A stretch of DNA of 64,000 nucleotides from assembly GCF_009733795.1 (NCBI RefSeq), contig NZ_WNXX01000003.1, positions 186,001-250,000 on the forward strand, written 5' to 3'. Shown here in pieces: positions 20,743 to 29,044 of the stretch (position 1 is its first letter; each line of letters begins with the position of its first letter). The stretch comes from Actinotalea caeni (GTDB taxonomy: Bacteria; Actinomycetota; Actinomycetes; Actinomycetales; Beutenbergiaceae). The notes under the pieces were generated by a model. It was given only the letters and a program-made list of their open reading frames with translations, was not told where the DNA came from and searched no databases. Made by a program: the position numbers and the translations under genes.

Positions 20743-21147
20743 ATGAGCACGCAGCCCTCGCACCAGCCCTACGGCACCGTCGGCGCACCCGACCCCGCCG
20801 AGCCGCCGCTGACGCCGGGGTTCCAACGCTGCCCCTGCGGGCGCCCGGTGCGCCCCTGGTTCCGCGGCCAGGGTGTCGGGCACGCGATCTGGCTGGGCGT
20901 CGTCTCGCCCCTGCTCACGCTCGCGCTCTACGCGCTCGTGGTCGGCGTGGCGTTCACGCCCGGGGTGCGGCAGGTGCCGGGTGCGACGGCGGTCGTGCTG
21001 GGGCTGCTGCTGCTGTTCTACCTCGTGGCGCTGATCGCGCTCGCGGCCTCCGCGAAGCACCGTGGCCGCTGTCTCGCGGGACGCTCACTGATCTGGTTCC
21101 TGCTGTGGCCGGGCGCGGCGATCTCGGCGGTCGCCTCCGCCGTCTGA
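20743..21147 (+). CDS. small membrane protein with a CxC motif
   Basis: The 134-residue protein has a polar N-terminus ending in FQRCPCGRPVRPWFRG, where CPC could bind metal or be redox-active. Three hydrophobic helices follow (about 47-69, 78-100 and 113-131). It is preceded by a hairpin terminator and has its own leaderless-type promoter. It is convergent with the phosphotransferase gene. No family recognised. Confidence 0.65.
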   Translation: MSTQPSHQPYGTVGAPDPAEPPLTPGFQRCPCGRPVRPWFRGQGVGHAIWLGVVSPLLTLALYALVVGVAFTPGVRQVPGATAVVLGLLLLFYLVALIALAASAKHRGRCLAGRSLIWFLLWPGAAISAVASAV

Positions 21148-21172
21148 GGGGTCGTCCGGTCGCGGGACGGCG

Positions 21173-22123
21173 TCACACGGGGCCGGCCAGGCCGTCCGCC
21201 AGCCGCTGCCGCAGCCAGGCCAGCGCCACCTCGCCCTGGGCACGCTGGTAGGCGCGCAGGTGCGGGATCCCGGGCGGCGGCGGCTGGACGCTGCCGTGCA
21301 CGAAGAACCCGGTGATGCCGGCGAGCAGCGCGGTGGCGCGGGCCTGGTCGGCGGCCCGCCCGAGCGGGTGCGACGCCCAGATCTCGGCTGCCCGCCCCGC
21401 GCCCTCGAGCTCTGCGCTGGGCAGGAAGCACAGCAGGTCGACCCAGGGCGCGGCGGCGGCCGCGTAGGGCCAGTCGGTGAGCAGCACGCGGTCGCCGAGC
21501 CGCACCATGTTGTCGGCGCGCGCGTCGCAGTGCCCGAGACGGTCGCCGACGGACGCCTGCGCCCAGTCGATGCTGAGCTCGACGAGGAGGTCGAGGTGCT
21601 CGGCGACCCACGGGTCCCACGAGCCGAGGTCGGCACCCTCGCGCGCCGCATCGGCCCACGACGGCATGCCGCCGAAGAAGTCCGCCGCCGAGCCCAGACC
21701 GGCGGGTGCCGGCACGGCGGCCATGGCCGTGAACAGCTCGAGCGCGGCCGCGAGGTCGTCGGGTCGCCACGGCACCTCGAGCGAGGAGTCGGCCGCGTCG
21801 AACCCCATCGCGACCCACTCGCCGTCGTCGACGACCCACCGCATCCGTGGCGCCGGCACGCCGTCGGGGAGCAGCCCGTTGACGCGGGCCTCGTCCCGGT
21901 AGAGCTCGGCGCTGCGCTCGTGGAAACCGCTCGAGACGGCCTTGACGAACACGCGCTCCCCCGCGGCGGTGCGCAGCGTCGCCGCCATGCCGGGCGAGTA
22001 GCCGCCCTCGTGGCTCGTCGCCTCGACGACCTCGGCGCCGACCTGCTCGACGACCGCCTGCTGCACGTGCGCGGGCAGCTGTGCCCAGGCCAGCCGGGTG
22101 CGCGCCGGCGTCGGCGAGGTCAC
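21173..22123 (-). CDS. aminoglycoside-phosphotransferase (APH) family protein
   Basis: The 316-residue kinase-fold protein begins at the GTG at 22123 (VTSPTPARTRLAW). The N-lobe has GGYSPGMAATLRTAAGERVFVKAV, where the Lys in VFVKA is the ATP-binding lysine. The catalytic loop is LGHCDARADNMV and the metal-binding motif is LLTDWPYA. APH-fold proteins in this subgroup phosphorylate diverse small molecules, so antibiotic resistance should not be assumed. Its start overlaps the HAD gene stop by 4 bp; it is last in the etf operon. Confidence 0.82.
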   Translation of the reverse strand: MTSPTPARTRLAWAQLPAHVQQAVVEQVGAEVVEATSHEGGYSPGMAATLRTAAGERVFVKAVSSGFHERSAELYRDEARVNGLLPDGVPAPRMRWVVDDGEWVAMGFDAADSSLEVPWRPDDLAAALELFTAMAAVPAPAGLGSAADFFGGMPSWADAAREGADLGSWDPWVAEHLDLLVELSIDWAQASVGDRLGHCDARADNMVRLGDRVLLTDWPYAAAAAPWVDLLCFLPSAELEGAGRAAEIWASHPLGRAADQARATALLAGITGFFVHGSVQPPPPGIPHLRAYQRAQGEVALAWLRQRLADGLAGPV

Positions 22124-22818
22124 CGGTGGCTCCCCGCCGGCAGCGCGGCGTCCGAGACGCCCGCGAGGTGGTCGAGCACAGCCGCGGCGAGCGAGGCGAC
22201 GTCGGGGACCACGCCGACCGCGCCGTCGAGCTCGCCCGGCTCGCCGTAGCCCCACCCGACGCCCAGGCAGGCGATGCCGTGCTCGGCGGCGCCCTCGACG
22301 TCGTGGTGGCGGTCGCCGACCATGAGGATGCGCTCGGTGCCGGGCACCCGCTGCGGCCCCAGCTCGGCGAGCGCGTGCGTGATCACGCTCGCCTTGGTCG
22401 AGGGCACGTGGTCCAGCGGTGCGCCGTAGACGCCGTCGACCAGCACGTCGACACCGCGACGCTCGCAGATCGGACGGGCGTACACCTCGGGCTTCGACGT
22501 CGCCACCGCGAGCGTGCAACCCGCCTCGCGCAGCAGCCGCAGCTGCTCGGGGATGCCGTCGAAGAGCTCCGACTCCCACATGCCGCCCGCCTCGAACGCC
22601 TCGCGGTAGGCCGCGACGCCGTCGAGCAGCCGGTCCTCGGGCACGCCGTGCGCGCGCAGCGCCACCGGGAGCGGCGGGCCCACGAAGGCGCGCAGCTGCG
22701 CGTCGGAGGGCACCGGCAGCCCGAGCGTCGTCAGCGCGTGCCGGGCCGAGCGCACGATGCCGGGCGCGGAGTCGCTGAGGGTGCCGTCGAGGTCGAGGAG
22801 GACGAGCGGTGCCGTCAT
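22120..22818 (-). CDS. HAD-superfamily hydrolase, phosphoglycolate phosphatase-like
   Basis: The 232-residue HAD phosphatase has motif I LLDLDGTLSDS (nucleophile Asp9, acid Asp11), a helical cap inserted after residue 15, motif II VATSKPE and motif III MVGDRHHDVEGA. These features place it in the Gph/PGMB-like class; the substrate is not determined. It is third in a four-gene operon after etfB and etfA, with 4-bp overlaps on both sides. Confidence 0.88.
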   Translation of the reverse strand: MTAPLVLLDLDGTLSDSAPGIVRSARHALTTLGLPVPSDAQLRAFVGPPLPVALRAHGVPEDRLLDGVAAYREAFEAGGMWESELFDGIPEQLRLLREAGCTLAVATSKPEVYARPICERRGVDVLVDGVYGAPLDHVPSTKASVITHALAELGPQRVPGTERILMVGDRHHDVEGAAEHGIACLGVGWGYGEPGELDGAVGVVPDVASLAAAVLDHLAGVSDAALPAGSHR

Positions 22819-23774
22819 GACTCGCGGTGCTCCCGGATCGCCTGCGCCGCGGCCGGCAGGATCTCCTGCAGGTCGCCGATCACCGCGAGGTCGGCGATCT
22901 GCACCAGCGGCGCGTCGGGGTCGACGTTGACCGCCACGATCGTGCCCGAGGCCTGCATGCCGCCGTGGTGGTGCGGTGCACCCGAGATGCCGGCGCCGAT
23001 GTAGAGGCGCGGCGCGATGGTCACGCCGGTCTGGCCGATCTGGGCGTCGTGCGGCTGCCACCCCTCGTCGACGCAGTCGCGCGTCGTGCCGATCGCGGCG
23101 CCGAGCGCGTCCGCGAGCTCCTCGACGGCGGCGAAGTCGCCCTCGGTCCCCCGCCCGCCGGCGACGACGACCGCGGCCTCGGCCAGGGCCGGGCGGCCCT
23201 CGGCGCGCGGGTGCTCCTCGTGCTCGTCGAGCACGAGCCCGCGCGGCAGGGTCGCGTCCACCGACAGCGGCTCGACGGCGGTGGTCACGGCCTCGGGGGC
23301 GTCCGCCGCGACGATCGCGTTGGCGCGCACGGTCGCAACGGCGACCGGGCTGGTCACCGCGCACTCGGTCTCCCAGGTGCCGGCGAAGACGCGCTTGCCG
23401 CCGACGAGCTCGCCGGACTCCAGGCGCAGCGTGGCGACGTCGACCAGCAGACCGGCGTCGAGCAGGAACGCGGCGTGCGCCGCGGCCTCCTTGGCCACGA
23501 ACGAGGTCGGCAGCAGCACGACCGTCGCGCCGGTGGCCTCCGCCGCGGTCGCGACCGCGCGGCCGGCCACGGCGGGCGCGTGCCGGGCCTCGCCCAGGTC
23601 GGCGACCAGTGCGCGGGCGACGCCGGCACGGCCGAGCGCGTCGGTGTCGGCCTCCGACAGCGGCTGCAGCGACAGCAGCACCGGGGTGCCGAGGGTGCGC
23701 GCGAGCGTCACCGACTCCAGGACGGGCGAGCGCACCTCGCCGAGGGCGACGACGAGCACGGTCGCAGCGGTCAT
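22815..23774 (-). CDS. etfA: electron transfer flavoprotein alpha subunit
   Basis: EtfA binds FAD and passes electrons from acyl-CoA dehydrogenases towards the respiratory chain. The 319-residue protein has an N-terminal Rossmann-like domain (VLVVALGEVRSPVLESVTLA) and the C-terminal FAD domain signature. That signature includes VVAGGRGTEGDFAAVEELAD, GTTRDCVDEGWQPHDAQIGQ, the G-GISGAPHHHGGMQASGTIVA stretch, and NVDPDAPLVQIADLAVIGD. It overlaps etfB by 4 bp. The likely donor in this window is the acyl-CoA dehydrogenase at 10471. Confidence 0.96.
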   Translation of the reverse strand: MTAATVLVVALGEVRSPVLESVTLARTLGTPVLLSLQPLSEADTDALGRAGVARALVADLGEARHAPAVAGRAVATAAEATGATVVLLPTSFVAKEAAAHAAFLLDAGLLVDVATLRLESGELVGGKRVFAGTWETECAVTSPVAVATVRANAIVAADAPEAVTTAVEPLSVDATLPRGLVLDEHEEHPRAEGRPALAEAAVVVAGGRGTEGDFAAVEELADALGAAIGTTRDCVDEGWQPHDAQIGQTGVTIAPRLYIGAGISGAPHHHGGMQASGTIVAVNVDPDAPLVQIADLAVIGDLQEILPAAAQAIREHRES

Positions 23775-24574
23775 CGGGTGCCTCCCACCAGGTCGCGCGA
23801 GACGAGGAACTCGGCCAGCCGGCGGCCGCCCTCGCCGTCGTCGTCGGTCACGATCTCGGGCCCGGGGTGCGGGGGCCGGCGCTCGGCCCGCACGACCCGG
23901 GTGCGCGAGCCGGCCGCGCCGACGGCGTCGGGGGCCAGCCCGAGGTCCTCCGCGCCGAGCGTGGTCACCTCGGCGGAGCGCGCCGCCATCAGGTCCTTCA
24001 TGCGAGGCAGCCGCGGCTCGTTCGCGGTGTCGATGACCGACACGACCGCGGGCGTGGTCGCCCGCCAGCGCTCGGTCACGCCGTCGAGCTCGCGGCGGGC
24101 GACGAGGACGTCGCCGTCGACGCCGAGCTCCTCGACGACGGTCAGCTGTGGCCAGCCGAGGTCGGCGGCGACGAGCGACGGGACCACCGAGCCCAGGCCG
24201 TCGAGCGCGGCGAGACCGGTGAGCACGACGTCGACCGGGGCCTCGGCGGCGAGGTGGCGCACGGCCGCGGCGAGCACGCGCGCCGTGGCGACGACGTCGC
24301 CGCCTGCGAGCTCGGGGCCGGTGAGGTGCACCGCGCGGTGAGCACCCATCGCGAGCGCCCGGCGCAGGGCGTCGACGGCGATCGCCGGGCCGAGGGTGAC
24401 CGCGACCACCTCGCCGCCGGTGTCGGCGACGAGCTGCAGGGCGGCCTCGACGGCGTTCTCGTCGACCTCGTTGAGGGTCGAGTCGTCCGCCGTGCGCAGG
24501 GTGCGCCCGGCGTCGTCGAGACCACGGTCGCTCAACAGCTCCGGGACGTGCTTGACGAGGACTGCGACGCGCAT
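23771..24574 (-). CDS. etfB: electron transfer flavoprotein beta subunit
   Basis: The 267-residue EtfB starts MRVAVLVKHVPELLSDRGLD; the in-frame ATG 21 bp upstream (24595) adds seven unsupported residues. It contains the AMP-binding family blocks NEVDENAVEAALQL, VDVVLTGLAALDGLGSVVPS and PRLPRMKDLMAARSAEV. It is the first gene of etfB-etfA-HAD-APH and its ATG is preceded by CAGGCT at 6 nt. Confidence 0.96.
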   Translation of the reverse strand: MRVAVLVKHVPELLSDRGLDDAGRTLRTADDSTLNEVDENAVEAALQLVADTGGEVVAVTLGPAIAVDALRRALAMGAHRAVHLTGPELAGGDVVATARVLAAAVRHLAAEAPVDVVLTGLAALDGLGSVVPSLVAADLGWPQLTVVEELGVDGDVLVARRELDGVTERWRATTPAVVSVIDTANEPRLPRMKDLMAARSAEVTTLGAEDLGLAPDAVGAAGSRTRVVRAERRPPHPGPEIVTDDDGEGGRRLAEFLVSRDLVGGTR

Positions 24575-24580
24575 GCCCTC

Positions 24581-24586
24581 AGCCTG
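24581..24586 (-). promoter_or_regulatory. -10 element of the etfB operon
   Basis: CAGGCT on the minus strand lies 6 nt before the etfB ATG. It supports the ATG at 24574. Confidence 0.35.
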
Positions 24587-24690
24587 CCACGCCACGGGGC
24601 CGCAACCCGCTGCCGGCGGGCGTTGTCCGCATCACGCCACGCGCACCCGCCGGCGGGCCGTGGCGCGGCGCCGGACGCCGTCGGGCCCAC

Positions 24691-24696
24691 TACCGT
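24691..24696 (+). promoter_or_regulatory. -10 element of glgX
   Basis: TACCGT lies 27 nt upstream of the glgX ATG. A short leader with GAAGG (24711-24715) as ribosome binding site follows. Confidence 0.4.
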
Positions 24697-24723
24697 GGGA
24701 CGGTCCCGTCGAAGGCATGAGAG

Positions 24724-26931
24724 ATGACCCAGACCGCCGAGAAGGCCGTGACGCTCGTCGAGGTCACGCGAGCGACGACGCCCGCGGTGCGACCCGAGCG
24801 GTTCGGGGTGCACCTCGAGGGCGACGGCGTCGACGTCGTCGTCAGCGCCCCGTTCGCCGACGCCGTCTGGCTGTGCCTGCTCGACGGCGACGACGAGGCG
24901 CGCACCGAGAGGCGCGTCGAGCTCCTGCCGCGGCTGCACGGGTGCTGGCACGCGCACGTGCCGGGCGTCGCGGCCGGGCAGCGCTACGGCTTCCGTGTCG
25001 CGGGCCCGTGGGAGCCGGTCCACGGGCTGCGGCACAACCCCGCGAAGCTCCTGCTGGACCCCTACGCACGGGGCCTCGCCGGGCAGGTCGAGCTGCGACC
25101 CGAGATCTACGGGCACCCGGTCGGCGACGACCTGCGGCCGCTGCCCGTCGACCACCCCGACGAGCGCGACTCCGCCCCGTTCGTCGCGCACGGCGTCGTG
25201 CTCGAGGACCGGCCCGGCGGCGGCGTCGCCAACCGCCCGGGCACGACGTGGAGCCGCACGGTCGTCTACGAGGCCCACGTGCGCGGGCTGACGCTGCGGC
25301 TGCCGGACGTCCCCGAGCACCTGCGCGGCACCTACGCCGGGCTGGCCCACCCGGCGACGATCGCGCACCTGCGGCAGGTCGGGGCGACCGCCGTCGAGCT
25401 GCTCCCGATCCACGCGAAGATGACCGAGCCCGCCCTCACGCGGCGCGGCGTCGTCAACCACTGGGGCTACAACACGCTCGCGTACTTCGCCCCCGAGCCC
25501 GGCTACGCGACCCGCGCCGCCCAGGAGGCCGGGCCGGCCGCCGTCCTCGACGAGGTCAAGGGCATGGTGCAGCTGCTGCACGAGGCGGGCATCGAGGTGC
25601 TGCTCGACGTCGTTCACAACCACACGTGCGAGGGCGGCGTCGACGGCCCCACGCTGTCGTGGCGTGGTCTCGACGACCTCGGCTACTACCTCCACGACGG
25701 CTCCGCCGCGGCGCGCTACCTCGACGTCACCGGCTGCGGCAACTCGCTGGACTTCCGCCACCAGCGCACCGTGCAGATGACGCTGGACTCGCTGCGGTAC
25801 TGGGTGGAGCAGGTCGGCGTCGACGGCTTCCGGTTCGACCTCATGACGACGCTCGCCCGGCGCGGCGCGCAGGTCGACATGGGGCACCCGTTCCTCGTGG
25901 CCCTCGCGTCCGACCCGGTGCTGTCCGGCGTCAAGCTGATCGCCGAGCCGTGGGACGTCGGGCCGCACGGCTGGCAGACCGGGCGCTTCCCCGCCCCGAT
26001 CGCCGAGTGGAACGACCGCTACCGCGACTGCCTGCGCACCTTCTGGCTGCGCGACGCGGCCACGATCGCCGGCGGTGGCCACGGCCACGACCTGCGCGAC
26101 CTCGCCACCCGGCTGGCGGGCTCGGCCGACATGTTCGCCCACACGGGCGTGCCCGGCGGGCGCGGGCCGGTCGCCTCGGTCAACTTCGTGACGGCGCACG
26201 ACGGCTTCACGCTCGCCGACCTCACCTCCTACGACGTCAAGCACAACGAGGCGAACGGCGAGGACAACCGCGACGGCAGCGACGACAACCGCTCGTGGAA
26301 CCACGGCGTCGAGGGCCCGACCGACGACCCCGAGGTGCTTGCCGCCCGCCGCCGCAGCCGCCGCAACCTGCTCGGGACGCTGCTGCTGTCGGCGGGCACG
26401 CCGATGCTCACCGCTGGTGACGAGATCGCCCGCACCCAGCACGGCAACAACAACGCCTACTGCGCGCCGATCGACGGCGACGACTCCTGGCTCGCCCTCG
26501 ACTGGGACCTCGACGAGCACCAGCGCGACCTGCTGGCCACTGTCGCGCACCTGACGGCGCTGCGGCGCGAGCACGTCGTGCTGCGGCCGTGGCGGTTCCG
26601 CCGCCCGGACGAGGCGCGCTCGGGCCGGCCCACGCTCGTGTGGTTCGACGAGCACGGCGAGGCCCTGACGATCGACCTGTGGCACGACCCGCACCGGCGC
26701 GTGCTGCAGAAGTACCGGGTCAGCCCCGAGGAGCACGGCCGCGACATGCTGCTGGTGGTCAACGGAGCGGCGAACGACGTGCAGGTGACCGTGCCCGATG
26801 TCGGCCGGGGGTTCGAGCTCGTGTGGGACTCGGTGTGGGAGCGCCCCACGGGGCACGAGCCGGTCACGGTGCACGGCGGCACCGTCACGACGGTGCCCGG
26901 GCTCAGCGTGCGGCTCTACCTCGGCGCCTGA
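24724..26931 (+). CDS. glgX: glycogen debranching enzyme (GH13_11)
   Basis: GlgX hydrolyses alpha-1,6 branches of phosphorylase-limit glycogen. The 735-residue protein has an N-terminal CBM48 (VVVSAPFADAVWLCLLD to YGFRVAGPWEP) and a GH13 barrel. The barrel contains LDVVHNHTCEGG, nucleophile Asp372 (GVDGFRFDL), acid/base Glu408 (KLIAEPWDVG) and the transition-state Asp in VTAHDGFTL. The C-terminal domain follows the isoamylase-specific NEANGEDNRDGSDDNRSWN segment. It is divergent from etfB and encoded 9 kb from glgP-glgE-glgB. Confidence 0.94.
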   Translation: MTQTAEKAVTLVEVTRATTPAVRPERFGVHLEGDGVDVVVSAPFADAVWLCLLDGDDEARTERRVELLPRLHGCWHAHVPGVAAGQRYGFRVAGPWEPVHGLRHNPAKLLLDPYARGLAGQVELRPEIYGHPVGDDLRPLPVDHPDERDSAPFVAHGVVLEDRPGGGVANRPGTTWSRTVVYEAHVRGLTLRLPDVPEHLRGTYAGLAHPATIAHLRQVGATAVELLPIHAKMTEPALTRRGVVNHWGYNTLAYFAPEPGYATRAAQEAGPAAVLDEVKGMVQLLHEAGIEVLLDVVHNHTCEGGVDGPTLSWRGLDDLGYYLHDGSAAARYLDVTGCGNSLDFRHQRTVQMTLDSLRYWVEQVGVDGFRFDLMTTLARRGAQVDMGHPFLVALASDPVLSGVKLIAEPWDVGPHGWQTGRFPAPIAEWNDRYRDCLRTFWLRDAATIAGGGHGHDLRDLATRLAGSADMFAHTGVPGGRGPVASVNFVTAHDGFTLADLTSYDVKHNEANGEDNRDGSDDNRSWNHGVEGPTDDPEVLAARRRSRRNLLGTLLLSAGTPMLTAGDEIARTQHGNNNAYCAPIDGDDSWLALDWDLDEHQRDLLATVAHLTALRREHVVLRPWRFRRPDEARSGRPTLVWFDEHGEALTIDLWHDPHRRVLQKYRVSPEEHGRDMLLVVNGAANDVQVTVPDVGRGFELVWDSVWERPTGHEPVTVHGGTVTTVPGLSVRLYLGA

Positions 26932-26941
26932 GCGAGATCCA

Positions 26942-26958
26942 CCGACCCCCCGGGTCGG
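26942..26958 (+). terminator. hairpin after glgX
   Basis: CCGACCC-ccc-GGGTCGG is a 7-bp stem 10 nt after the glgX stop. The same stem sequence recurs after glgE (38395-38413). Confidence 0.5.
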
Positions 26959-26983
26959 CAGGGCGCGCGCGACGGCTGCGACG

Positions 26984-26989
26984 TAGCGT
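26984..26989 (+). promoter_or_regulatory. -10 element of the 58-residue acidic protein gene
   Basis: TAGCGT lies 30 nt before the ATG at 27020, giving a short leader that contains the Shine-Dalgarno. Confidence 0.4.
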
Positions 26990-27019
26990 GGACGGACCAC
27001 CGACTCGAAGGAGAGCGTC

Positions 27020-27196
27020 ATGACCAGCACCCCCACCCCGCCCGTGGTCCCGCTGCCCGACGACGAGGGCGACGACACGACGCTGCTCGGCGAGGACGAG
27101 CGCCCGCTCGACACCGACCTCGACGACGACGCCGTCGACAGCGCCGAGGCCGACCGCCGCGCCGCCACCGAGGGCGAGATCGGCGAGGACGCCTAG
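27020..27196 (+). CDS. 58-residue acidic small protein
   Basis: ATG at 27020 to TAG at 27196 encodes 58 residues with about 20 Asp/Glu and three Arg, beginning MTSTPTPPVVPLPDDEGDD and ending ATEGEIGEDA. A strong ribosome binding site, GAAGGAGAG (27007-27015), sits 4 nt before the ATG, one of the best in the window, and TAGCGT lies upstream. The protein is probably disordered. I recognise no family. It sits between glgX and a palindromic repeat element. Confidence 0.65.
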   Translation: MTSTPTPPVVPLPDDEGDDTTLLGEDERPLDTDLDDDAVDSAEADRRAATEGEIGEDA

Positions 27197-27200
27197 CCGC

Positions 27201-27351
27201 TGTCGACCCACTTCTGCCCCCTCTCCCGGAGTCAACCCACTTCTGCCCCCAGGGTCTCGACCGGCGCCTGCCATCCCGAGCAGGTCGAGAGCGGCTCGCG
27301 CGGCAGGAGTGGGTTGAAACCTGTCGAGGGGCAGAAGTGGGTTGAAACCTG
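27201..27351. repeat. nested palindromic repeat element (CAACCCACTTCTGCCCC family)
   Basis: Two direct copies of a core reading (C)AACCCACTTCTGCCCC lie at 27204-27220 (one mismatch) and 27233-27249. Two copies in inverted orientation lie at 27308-27323 (diverged) and 27328-27351, spaced 28 bp. Between the arms is a further hairpin, TCTCGACC (27255-27262) with GGTCGAGA (27283-27290). The whole 150 bp is therefore roughly symmetric, like a small non-autonomous mobile element or paired transposon ends. No coding potential is seen. Confidence 0.85.
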
Positions 27352-27367
27352 CTGCGGGGGGTCTCGC

Positions 27368-27373
27368 TAGGGT
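27368..27373 (+). promoter_or_regulatory. -10 element of the flavoprotein gene
   Basis: TAGGGT lies 7 nt before the ATG at 27381 and fixes that start over an in-frame ATG inside the repeat element. Confidence 0.45.
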
Positions 27374-27380
27374 GCGGGTC

Positions 27381-29027
27381 ATGACAGACACCGACGTCGT
27401 CGTCGTGGGAGCCGGTCTCTCCGGGCTGGTCACCGCCACCGAGCTGGTGGCGCGGGGCAGGCGCGTGACGCTGCTCGACGCCGAGCCGGCCGGCGCGCTG
27501 GGCGGGCAGGCCTGGTGGTCCTTCGGCGGGCTGCTGCTCGTCGACTCCCCCGAGCAACGGCGTCTGGGCGTGCGCGACTCCCCCGACCTCGCGCTCGCCG
27601 ACTGGCTCGCCTCCGCCGACTTCGCCGAGGGCGCCGATCGCGGTGAAGGCCCGGACCGCAACGGCTACGCGTGGGCGCAGGCCTACGTCGAGCTCGCCGC
27701 GGGCGAGCTGCGGCCCTGGCTGCGCGCCAAGGGCGTGCGGTGGTTCCCGCTCGTGCAGTGGGCGGAGCGGGGCGGGCACGCCACGCACGGTCGCGGCAAC
27801 ACCGTGCCGCGCTTCCACGTCACGTGGGGCACCGGTCCGGCGATCCTGGAGCCGTTCGTGCGCGCGGCGCGCGATGCCCGCGCGGCCGGCACCCTCGACG
27901 TCCGGTTCCGGCGCCGCGTCACCGACCTCCTCACCGTCGGCGGTGCCGTCGTCGGCGTGCGGGCGGACGTGCTCGCCGACGACGCGCCCGGGCGTGGACG
28001 CCCCAGCTCGCGCGAGGTCGTCGGCGAGGAGCAGGTGACGGCGGAGGCGGTCGTCGTCGCGACCGGTGGCATCGGCGCCAACCACGAGCTGGTGCGCTCG
28101 CTGTGGCCGCGCGCCGCGGGCCGGCTGCCGCAGGACCTGCTCTCTGGCGTGCCCGACTCGACCGACGGCGTGGTGCTCGACCGCGCCGCCGCCGCGGGCG
28201 CCGCGATCGTGCACACCGACCGGATGTGGCACTACCCGGAGGGGCTGCCGATGCAGCCGCCGGTATGGAGCCGCCACGGGGTGCGGATCCTGCCCGGTCC
28301 GAGCGCGCTGTGGCTCGACGCCGACGGCCACCGGCTGCCCGCGCCGCTGTTCCCCGGCTTCGACGCCCTCGGTGCGCTCATGCACCTGACCGAGCACGGC
28401 CACGAGCACTCGTGGTTCGTGCTCAACAAGGCGGTCATGGTCAAGGAGTTCGCGTTCTCCGGCTCCGACATGAACCCCGACCTCACCGGCAAGAGCGTGC
28501 GGCAGCTGCTCAAGCGGGTGACGAGCGGCGCCACCCCGGTCGTCGAGTTCGCGAAGACCTCGCCCGACTTCGTGTGGGCCGACGACGTCGCCGGGCTCGC
28601 GGCGGGCATGAACGCCCTCACCGGGACCTCGCAGATCTCCGCGAGCGCGCTCGCGGAGGTGGTCGCGGCGCGCGACGCCGCGGTCACCGCGGGGGGCGAC
28701 CCGCAGATCGAGGAGATCCGACGGGCGCGCAGCTACGTCGTCGACAGGCGGATGCGGGTGGCCGAGCCGGCGCCGCTCACGCGGCCCGAGGACGGGCCGT
28801 TGCTCGCCGTGCGGCTGCGCGCACTCACCCGCAAGACGCTCGGCGGCCTGCACACCGACGTCACCGGCCGGGTGCTGTGCCCCGACGGCGAGGTGCTGCC
28901 GGGGCTCTGGGCGGTCGGCGAGGCCGCCGGGTTCGGCGGCGGCGGCATCCACGGCAGCCGCTCGCTCGAGGGCACGTTCCTCGGCGGCTGCCTGCTCACC
29001 GGCCGGGTGGTGGGCCGCGCGATCTGA
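27381..29027 (+). CDS. FAD-binding dehydrogenase, KstD/fumarate-reductase-like
   Basis: The 548-residue flavoprotein has an N-terminal dinucleotide fold (VVVVGAGLSGLVTATELVARG), the ATGGIGANHELV segment, and the C-terminal FAD-closing motif LWAVGEAAGFGGGGIHGSRSLEG. It matches the group usually annotated as FAD-binding dehydrogenase (COG3573), related to 3-ketosteroid delta1-dehydrogenase, whose substrates are mostly unknown. It has no signal peptide, so it acts in the cytoplasm. It is monocistronic and convergent with the hexapeptide-repeat gene. Confidence 0.88.
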   Translation: MTDTDVVVVGAGLSGLVTATELVARGRRVTLLDAEPAGALGGQAWWSFGGLLLVDSPEQRRLGVRDSPDLALADWLASADFAEGADRGEGPDRNGYAWAQAYVELAAGELRPWLRAKGVRWFPLVQWAERGGHATHGRGNTVPRFHVTWGTGPAILEPFVRAARDARAAGTLDVRFRRRVTDLLTVGGAVVGVRADVLADDAPGRGRPSSREVVGEEQVTAEAVVVATGGIGANHELVRSLWPRAAGRLPQDLLSGVPDSTDGVVLDRAAAAGAAIVHTDRMWHYPEGLPMQPPVWSRHGVRILPGPSALWLDADGHRLPAPLFPGFDALGALMHLTEHGHEHSWFVLNKAVMVKEFAFSGSDMNPDLTGKSVRQLLKRVTSGATPVVEFAKTSPDFVWADDVAGLAAGMNALTGTSQISASALAEVVAARDAAVTAGGDPQIEEIRRARSYVVDRRMRVAEPAPLTRPEDGPLLAVRLRALTRKTLGGLHTDVTGRVLCPDGEVLPGLWAVGEAAGFGGGGIHGSRSLEGTFLGGCLLTGRVVGRAI

Positions 29028-29044
29028 GCGGCGGCCCACCGGCC

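Noticed and set aside
21173-22123. Antibiotic-resistance gene (aminoglycoside phosphotransferase)
   Set aside because: Only the general kinase fold and catalytic loop are present. It is embedded in an etf-HAD operon with native codon usage, and nothing points to a resistance enzyme.
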